This document shows, piece after piece, positions 1 through 5,044 of a stretch of DNA of 6,960 bases. Origin of the DNA: Candidatus Sulfotelmatobacter sp. (GTDB taxonomy: Bacteria > Acidobacteriota > Terriglobia > Terriglobales > Acidobacteriaceae); contig JASHRE010000780.1 of assembly GCA_030037515.1 (NCBI GenBank), positions 1 through 6,960 on the forward strand. Reading direction: 5' to 3'. Every line of letters starts with the position of its first letter. Within the stretch, counting starts at the first letter, position 1. Under the pieces are notes generated by a model. The model saw nothing but the letters and a program-made list of their open reading frames with translations, ran no database searches and was not told the DNA's origin. Both the position numbers and the translations under genes were made by a program.

Positions 1-110
1 AAAAGCCGCCCATCACTGCGGGGTTCGGGACCTCAGTGCGAACATGGATACGGCCTGCCAAACCACCGTCATCATTAAGATTAAGCGCATCGGTACGATT
101 GTCAACGTTT

Positions 111-130
111 CGCCTATGTTAGCTTAGGCG
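111..130. promoter_or_regulatory. Imperfect 20-bp palindrome, candidate operator of the dehydrogenase gene
   Basis: The outer six bases of each half are a perfect inverted repeat (CGCCTA at 111-116, TAGGCG at 125-130). Over the full ten-base half-sites, eight positions are symmetric. The site ends four bases before the Shine-Dalgarno sequence of the dehydrogenase. A TTGTCA at 99-104 is one base from a sigma-70 -35 box and would put a -10 region near 122-127, inside the palindrome, but no good -10 hexamer is visible there. The symmetry and size suit a dimeric repressor of the TetR or MarR type. A short mRNA hairpin or chance are the alternatives. Confidence 0.3.
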
Positions 131-134
131 TTCG

Positions 135-140
135 AAAGGA
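135..140 (+). promoter_or_regulatory. Shine-Dalgarno site of the dehydrogenase gene
   Basis: AAAGGA lies six bases before the ATG at 147. It supports that start, which also gives the usual N-terminus of the family (MKAIRIHRFGGPEVL). Confidence 0.75.
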
Positions 141-146
141 TTCTTC

Positions 147-1169
147 ATGAAAGCCATCCGCATTCATCGATTCGGAGGTCCGGAAGTTTTGCAGTACGAA
201 GACGTTCCCGATCCGCAGTCCCGCAAGGACCAAGTCCTCGTCCGCGTCCGAGCCTGCGCCCTGAATCATCTCGATCTCTGGGTGCGCCAGGGACTGCCCG
301 GCGTGAAACTGCCCCACATTCCCGGAAGCGACATTGCCGGAGAAATCGTGGAAGTCGGCGAGTATGTGACCGACCTCAGGACCAGCCAACGCGTGCTCAT
401 CGCACCCATGCACTTCTGCGGACATTGCGCGAAGTGCGTTGCCGGATTACAGAATCAATGCCAAGAATTCACCGTCCTAGGCAATGGCGTTGACGGCGGC
501 GATTGCCAACTGATCGCTGTGCCTGCCGCGAGCGTTATTCCGATTCCCGAGTCGCTCGATTTCAATCAGGCCGCCAGTGTCCCGCTTGTTTTTGTAACCG
601 CATGGCACATGCTGGTCGGGCGCGCAGGCGTGCGCCCCGGGCAAACAGTGCTTGTGCTGGGCGCAAGCTCCGGTGTAGGAACAGCCGCCATCCAGATCGC
701 AAAATTGTTTCGTTGCCGGGTGATCACGACGGCTGGTGATGAATCGAAACTGGAGAAGGCCCGCACCCTCGGCGCCGATTACGGCATCAATCACTACAAG
801 CAAAAGATTTCTGAGGAAGTCCGCAGGATCACAAACAAAGAAGGAGTCGACATTGTCATCGAACACGTCGGTGCGGCCACTTGGGAGGAGAGCCTGAAAT
901 CGCTCAAAACCGCAGGCACGCTCGTGACCTGCGGCGCAACCACCGGGTCGAGCGTCGGGGTCGAGCTGCGCCATCTCTTTGCGCGGCAGTTGTCGCTGCT
1001 CGGCTCCTACATGGGGACGATGTGCGAACTACACGAGGTCCTCGGACACATCTTCGCCGCACGTTTAACGCCGGTCATCGACTGCATATTCCCCCTGAAC
1101 GAAGCTCGCGCCGCCCACGAATATCTCGAAAAAAGTCAGATGTTCGGCAAAGTCGTGCTCAACCCTTGA
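147..1169 (+). CDS. Zinc-lobe medium-chain dehydrogenase/reductase (quinone oxidoreductase-like)
   Basis: A 340-residue cytoplasmic oxidoreductase of the MDR (alcohol dehydrogenase / quinone oxidoreductase) superfamily, the usual length. The N-terminal GroES-like catalytic domain covers about residues 1-130 and the Rossmann domain about 130-300. The coenzyme loop GASSGVG is at 172-178 and fits NAD(P)H binding. Four cysteines at 91, 94, 97 and 105 (C-x2-C-x2-C-x7-C) form the structural zinc lobe of classical alcohol dehydrogenases. By eye alignment the catalytic zinc ligands are absent: Asn40 stands at the first Cys, Ser61-Asp62 at the His-Glu pair, and no Cys occurs in the VPLVFVTAW segment (145-153). 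The enzyme may therefore reduce quinones or enones without catalytic zinc; the substrate cannot be read from sequence. It is probably a single-gene unit, converging on the lipoprotein gene. Confidence 0.95.
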   Translation: MKAIRIHRFGGPEVLQYEDVPDPQSRKDQVLVRVRACALNHLDLWVRQGLPGVKLPHIPGSDIAGEIVEVGEYVTDLRTSQRVLIAPMHFCGHCAKCVAGLQNQCQEFTVLGNGVDGGDCQLIAVPAASVIPIPESLDFNQAASVPLVFVTAWHMLVGRAGVRPGQTVLVLGASSGVGTAAIQIAKLFRCRVITTAGDESKLEKARTLGADYGINHYKQKISEEVRRITNKEGVDIVIEHVGAATWEESLKSLKTAGTLVTCGATTGSSVGVELRHLFARQLSLLGSYMGTMCELHEVLGHIFAARLTPVIDCIFPLNEARAAHEYLEKSQMFGKVVLNP

Positions 1170-1191
1170 TCGGCTTTGGGTGAAGGAAAAC

Positions 1192-1785
1192 TCAGTGGGT
1201 ATTCAGCTGCAACCCGGCGCGGCATAGGGGCAGTGGGCTCGACTGGGCGGGCTTCGGACGGCGCCTAGAAGGGATCCGGATCGCAATTTCGTTCGACGCC
1301 GCGCTTAGCATTCCCTTTGAGCTAATGGCCGTTGCTACGTAGTAATACTGAGTGCTGTCGGCCACCACATCGTCTATACATCCCGTGGATTTAATCGGAA
1401 TTCGATTGACCTGCTCGCAGTCTTTGCATACCGGGTCCTTCTTCGCTACATGCTTGATTTTGCTGCGATAGAGACAGTAGCCGAAGGCCGCGCTATCAGA
1501 ATCGGTGGAGGGCGCACTCGCGTTCCAGGTGAGCGTCACTTTGTGGTCCCCCGTTCCCGGCGCTCCTAACTCTAAGGGCACCAGCCCCGCAGGCGGACAC
1601 AGGGGAGCAGGTTGCACCGGTTTGGTGGCCACCGCTGGTTTGTCCTGCGGCAAATCTTTCAGCTCGATCCGGATTCGAGACGGTTTACTCGGCTGACAGC
1701 CAAGACTACCTGCACACAACACGACGATCGCTGACGCGATCAGGCAGAGACCGCACCGCGCTTGGGATTGCGAACGATTCTTCAT
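1192..1785 (-). CDS. Predicted lipoprotein with a fibronectin type III-like domain
   Basis: A 197-residue protein from the ATG at 1785; a GTG one codon upstream (1788) would add one residue. TTGGA on the minus strand, five bases before the ATG, is a weak ribosome site that favours the ATG. Counting from the GTG, a basic n-region and hydrophobic stretch (about 13-29) lead to Gly-Ser-Leu-Gly-Cys. This fits the broad lipobox pattern with Cys31 as lipidated residue, although Ser at -3 is atypical. A Pro-rich linker (about 45-66) follows, then a beta-sandwich with fibronectin III wording: VTLTWNAS (84-91), GYCLYRS (103-109), YYYVATAIS (148-156) and SNEIAI (165-170). Additional Cys at 64, 105, 121, 124, 137 and 189 are unusual for this domain. 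A basic, Pro-rich tail of about 25 residues ends it. It is likely anchored in the cell envelope; no partner or ligand is evident. Confidence 0.75.
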   Translation of the reverse strand: MKNRSQSQARCGLCLIASAIVVLCAGSLGCQPSKPSRIRIELKDLPQDKPAVATKPVQPAPLCPPAGLVPLELGAPGTGDHKVTLTWNASAPSTDSDSAAFGYCLYRSKIKHVAKKDPVCKDCEQVNRIPIKSTGCIDDVVADSTQYYYVATAISSKGMLSAASNEIAIRIPSRRRPKPAQSSPLPLCRAGLQLNTH

Positions 1786-1906
1786 CACATTCCAAGACGC
1801 ACTCTAAAACAGATTCACGGATTATGCGAGTGCCAAGTATCGTTTTTCTCTTTGCTGGCTTTTCCGACCCGGCATTGGGATGGTGCAGTTGTGAGATGGG
1901 TTACGA

Positions 1907-1936
1907 CCATGGCTCATTGCGCACGCTCGGCCATGG
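1907..1936. repeat. Inverted repeat upstream of hutU
   Basis: CCATGGC at 1907-1913 and GCCATGG at 1930-1936 are perfect inverted arms of seven bases around a 16-base spacer, ending 15 bases before the hutU start. Each arm contains the self-palindromic CCATGG. The element could be an operator for a hut regulator or a hairpin in the hutU leader. It does not resemble the HutC operators I know. No clear sigma-70 promoter was found in the 1786-1951 divergent region. On the minus strand, CATAAT (complement of 1821-1826) is a possible -10 for the lipoprotein gene, but it lacks a -35. Confidence 0.35.
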
Positions 1937-1951
1937 AACTACCATTGAGAC

Positions 1952-3625
1952 ATGCCTGTCGAAACTGAAATCCCGGCCACGCCGATCTCAGTGCGCGCCC
2001 CCCGCGGCAGCCAGCTTACCTGCAAAAGCTGGCAGCAGGAAGCGGCCATGCGCATGCTCATGAACAATCTCGACGGAGAAGTCGCCGAGCGTCCCAAAGA
2101 TCTCGTCGTCTACGGCGGCACAGGGCGCGCCGCGCGCAGCTGGGAGGCATATCACGCGATCATCGAATCATTGAAGAATATGGAGAACGATGAGACCCTA
2201 CTCGTGCAATCCGGCAAGCCGGTGGGGATCTTCAAAACGCATGATTACGCGCCTCGCGTACTCATCGCCAATGCGAATCTGGTCGGACATTGGTCGAATT
2301 GGCAGGTGTTCAATGAACTCGAACGCGCCGGGCTGATGATGTTTGGGCAGATGACCGCCGGTTCGTGGATTTACATCGGATCGCAGGGAATCATTCAGGG
2401 AACGTTTGAGACCTTGTCCGCAGCGGGGGAAAAGCATTTTGGCGGTGATCTCGCGGGCAAGCTGATCGTCTCCGGCGGCATGGGCGGCATGGGTGGAGCT
2501 CAGCCGCTGGCCGCGACCATGACTGGTGCCGCCTTTCTCGGCATTGACGTTGATCCGGAGCGCATCAAGAAGCGCCTGAAAACAGGATATTGCGACTTCA
2601 TGGTCACAACGCTCGATGAAGCTCTGCGCATTCTGAAAAACGCAGTCCGCAAGAAAGAAAACGTTTCGGTCGGGCTCGTTGGCAACTGCGCCGACATCAT
2701 TCCAGAACTCGCCGAACGCGGTGTCGTTCCCGACATTCTGACCGATCAGACTTCAGCGCATGACCCGTTGAACGGATATGTTCCGAACGGCATGAGCCTG
2801 GGCGAAGCTCTCGACCTGCGCCAGCGTGACCCGCAGGCGTATCAGGAAAAATCGCTGGATTCGATCGCGCGGCACGTCGAAGGCATGCTGCGGTTGCAGA
2901 ACATGGGCGCTGTGACGTTTGATTACGGTAACAACATTCGAACGTTTGCCTTTCAGCGGGGCGTGAAGAACGCTTACGACTTCCCCGGTTTCGTCCCGGC
3001 CTACATCCGTCCGCTGTTCTGCGAAGGGCGCGGGCCGTTCCGCTGGGTTGCCTTGTCCGGCGAGCCCTCGGACATTCACGTGACCGACGATTTGGTCCTG
3101 GAGCTTTTCCCTGACAATCGCGTTCTGCGCCGCTGGATTGAGCTGGCGCGCAAGCGAATCAAATTCCAGGGGCTGCCCGCGCGCATTTGCTGGCTTGGAT
3201 ACGGCGAACGTGCGCAGTTCGGCTTGGCCATGAATGAATTGGTCAAGAAAGGAAAGATCCAAGCGCCGATCGTCATCGGACGCGATCATCTCGATTGCGG
3301 ATCGGTGGCGTCGCCATACCGCGAAACGGAAGGCATGAGAGACGGTTCCGATGCTGTTGCCGACTGGCCGTTGTTGAACGCTCTGGTCAACACCGCAGCC
3401 GGCGCGTCGTGGGTCTCGATCCATAACGGCGGCGGCGTGGGAATCGGCTATTCCCTGCATGCTGGGCAGGTCACCGTTGCCGATGGAACCGAGATGATGG
3501 CAAAGCGCATCGAACGCGTTCTCACCAGCGATCCGGGCACGGGAATCATCCGCCACGCCGATGCGGGATACGAGGAAGCCAAGCAGTTCGCGAAAGCAAA
3601 AGACGTGAAGCTGCCCATGGGCTAA
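1952..3625 (+). CDS. hutU: Urocanate hydratase (urocanase)
   Basis: Catalyses the second step of histidine degradation, adding water to urocanate to give 4-imidazolone-5-propanoate, with a tightly bound NAD+ acting as electrophile. At 557 residues it has the standard bacterial length. Family landmarks are in place: RAPRG and [15 protein letters not shown] (15-40), [13 protein letters not shown] (52-64), the glycine-rich [11 protein letters not shown] (175-185), and the urocanase signature [16 protein letters not shown] (405-420). Cys413 of that signature matches the active-site Cys near NAD+ in the Pseudomonas enzyme. The start at ATG 1952 leaves the usual short N-terminal extension before the conserved block. 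No good Shine-Dalgarno is visible (only GAGA one base before the ATG), unlike the first and last genes of the window. hutI follows after 22 bases, so the two very probably form one cytoplasmic hut operon. No truncation or damaged motif was seen. Confidence 0.98.
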   Translation: MPVETEIPATPISVRAPRGSQLTCKSWQQEAAMRMLMNNLDGEVAERPKDLVVYGGTGRAARSWEAYHAIIESLKNMENDETLLVQSGKPVGIFKTHDYAPRVLIANANLVGHWSNWQVFNELERAGLMMFGQMTAGSWIYIGSQGIIQGTFETLSAAGEKHFGGDLAGKLIVSGGMGGMGGAQPLAATMTGAAFLGIDVDPERIKKRLKTGYCDFMVTTLDEALRILKNAVRKKENVSVGLVGNCADIIPELAERGVVPDILTDQTSAHDPLNGYVPNGMSLGEALDLRQRDPQAYQEKSLDSIARHVEGMLRLQNMGAVTFDYGNNIRTFAFQRGVKNAYDFPGFVPAYIRPLFCEGRGPFRWVALSGEPSDIHVTDDLVLELFPDNRVLRRWIELARKRIKFQGLPARICWLGYGERAQFGLAMNELVKKGKIQAPIVIGRDHLDCGSVASPYRETEGMRDGSDAVADWPLLNALVNTAAGASWVSIHNGGGVGIGYSLHAGQVTVADGTEMMAKRIERVLTSDPGTGIIRHADAGYEEAKQFAKAKDVKLPMG

Positions 3626-3647
3626 TCGACTGTTACACTGCTTCAGC

Positions 3648-4934
3648 GTGCAGCCAGCCCGACAATCCCCGCTCTTGCTGTTGGTGAATGTCCGGCAGCT
3701 GCTCACACTGCATTTCCCCGGCCAGTCCGGCCCGCGTCGCGGCCCTGACCTCGAAGAACTCGGGATCGTTAATGACGCAGCCGTGCTGTGCGTCGGGGGC
3801 AAGATCGTTTCCGTGGGCACGACAAAAGACGCCCTGCGCGATCCCTGGATCCAAAAGAACCGCAGGCGCATCGCAGAAATCGATTGTTCCGGCAAAGTCG
3901 CGCTACCCGGATTCGTCGATTCGCACACGCATCCGGTCTTCACCACACCGCGCCTGATCGATTTCGAAAAACGGATCGCCGGCGCGTCCTACGAAGAAAT
4001 CGCCACTGCAGGCGGTGGCATTCGCTCCAGTCTTGAAGGCGTACGCAACGCCGAGCGGGCGGAACTGGCTCGGCATGTCCTAAATGCGGTTCAGGGGATG
4101 GCCGCGCACGGCACGACCACGGTGGAGGCCAAATCTGGCTACGGCCTGACCCTGGAATCGGAGTTGAAGTCGCTGCAGGCGATCCGCGGCGTAGCATCGA
4201 AATGGCCCGGCACAATTGTTCCCACGCTTCTGGGCGCGCACACCGTCCCAAAACAATTCACCGGCCGCTCACAAAAGTACGTCGAGCTCGTCTGTAGAGA
4301 AATGATTCCCCGCGCAGCGAGGGAGAAGCTTGCCCAATTCGTCGATGTGTTCTGCGAAAAAGCGGCCTTCAGCCTGGAACAGACCGGACAGATTTTCGCT
4401 GCTGCGGCCAAAAATGGGCTCGCCCTCCGCGCGCATGTGGGCCAGCTTTCCGAGACAGCGCTGGAACCGCTACTGCACTTCAAGCCGGCTTCGTTCGATC
4501 ACCTGGACCACGTCAGCGACCATGACATCTCGCTCCTGGCCAAAGGCGATACCATCGCCACGCTGGTTCCAGGCGCCAATTATTTTCTTGGAATGCGCGA
4601 GTATCCGAATGCCCGTGGCTTGATCGATGCCGGAGTTCCAGTCGCGTTAGCGACCGACTTCAATCCCGGCACCTCGCCGACTCTGAGCATGGCGATGGCA
4701 ATGTCGCTGGGGTGCACGCAAATGAGGATGTCCCCGGCCGAAGCGATCGCAGCCGCAACCATCAATGGAGCCTGGGCCCTGCGGTTGGCTGCGCGAAAAG
4801 GTAGTATAGAAGCAGGCAAAGATGCGGACCTGGCCGTTTTCAACGTCGCGGACTACCGTGAAATTCCTTACTGGTTTGGCGTGAATCGCTGTGTGATGAC
4901 GATCATGAATGGGGTGGCGCTTTCGCCCTGCTGA
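3648..4934 (+). CDS. hutI: Imidazolonepropionase
   Basis: Third enzyme of histidine degradation: hydrolyses 4-imidazolone-5-propanoate to N-formimino-L-glutamate. It is a metal-dependent amidohydrolase with a TIM barrel. At 428 residues from GTG 3648 it is slightly longer than usual, mostly through an N-terminal segment around HFPGQSGPRRGPDLEELGI (22-40). Metal ligands are visible: His93 and His95 (DSHTHPVF), His263 (RAHVGQ) and Asp337 (ATDFNPGT). Other HutI landmarks are Arg102, AGASYEEI (111-118), GGGIRSS (122-128), EAKSGYGL (160-167), GAHTVP (196-201), DVFCEKAAF (233-241), DHLDHVSD (284-291) and VPGANYFLG (307-315). Gln266 stands where many HutI enzymes have a catalytic Glu (HxxE). The GTG is the first usable start after an in-frame TGA at 3606, and no Shine-Dalgarno precedes it, so translation may be coupled to hutU. 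A shorter start at the TTG or GTG codons near 3675-3684 is possible but would cut into the first beta-strand. Confidence 0.97.
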   Translation: MQPARQSPLLLLVNVRQLLTLHFPGQSGPRRGPDLEELGIVNDAAVLCVGGKIVSVGTTKDALRDPWIQKNRRRIAEIDCSGKVALPGFVDSHTHPVFTTPRLIDFEKRIAGASYEEIATAGGGIRSSLEGVRNAERAELARHVLNAVQGMAAHGTTTVEAKSGYGLTLESELKSLQAIRGVASKWPGTIVPTLLGAHTVPKQFTGRSQKYVELVCREMIPRAAREKLAQFVDVFCEKAAFSLEQTGQIFAAAAKNGLALRAHVGQLSETALEPLLHFKPASFDHLDHVSDHDISLLAKGDTIATLVPGANYFLGMREYPNARGLIDAGVPVALATDFNPGTSPTLSMAMAMSLGCTQMRMSPAEAIAAATINGAWALRLAARKGSIEAGKDADLAVFNVADYREIPYWFGVNRCVMTIMNGVALSPC

Positions 4935-4988
4935 ACTTTTTTCGAAGTGATTGCGTATCTGTGCCCAAGCCTAAAGTTCCGCTCAAGA

Positions 4989-5042
4989 CTGCAAGAAGTT
5001 GTCTGCGAGAAGAAAGCTGATTTCATTCCTGCAAGGAGTTGT
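4989..5042 (+). repeat. 14-bp direct repeat with 40-base period in the aminopeptidase leader
   Basis: CTGCAAGAAGTTGT at 4989-5002 recurs as CTGCAAGGAGTTGT at 5029-5042, with 13 of 14 bases identical. The second copy contains the aminopeptidase Shine-Dalgarno. The spacing is close to four helical turns, so a protein could bind both on one face. A small duplication or chance is also possible. Otherwise the 110-base gap 4935-5044 shows no convincing terminator hairpin; TTGCGT (4951) with TAAAGT (4972) is only a poor promoter candidate. Confidence 0.35.
5033..5038 (+). promoter_or_regulatory. Strong Shine-Dalgarno site fixing the aminopeptidase start
   Basis: AAGGAG lies six bases before the ATG at 5045. 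This spacing is near optimal, and the start gives a complete signal peptide, so the site decides the start codon. Confidence 0.85.
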
Positions 5043-5044
5043 GG

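Noticed and set aside
1..23. Possible minus-strand terminator (CCGC/GCGG stem followed by a T-run)
   Set aside because: The stem is four bases with an eight-base loop, and there is no supported minus-strand gene to its right for it to serve.
2..127. Plus-strand frame open from the left edge to a TAG at 125-127, possibly the tail of an upstream gene
   Set aside because: The 41 codons match no family I recognise, another frame is open almost as long, and the second half of the stretch is AT-richer like a leader.
1170..1191. Bidirectional terminator between the convergent dehydrogenase and lipoprotein genes
   Set aside because: The 22 bases contain no inverted repeat or T-run; termination must use another signal or lie inside the coding ends.
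1762..2063. Two short plus-strand frames across the lipoprotein-hutU intergenic region
   Set aside because: They overlap the 5' ends of two supported genes, have no ribosome site, and show no protein-like pattern.
2753..3946. Long minus-strand open frame of 397 codons antisense to hutU and hutI
   Set aside because: It lies opposite two clear, conserved enzymes, shows no domain, and is the usual product of GC-rich codon use on the other strand.
4935..4960. T-rich run after hutI as a rho-independent terminator
   Set aside because: A run of six Ts is present but no GC-rich stem precedes it.
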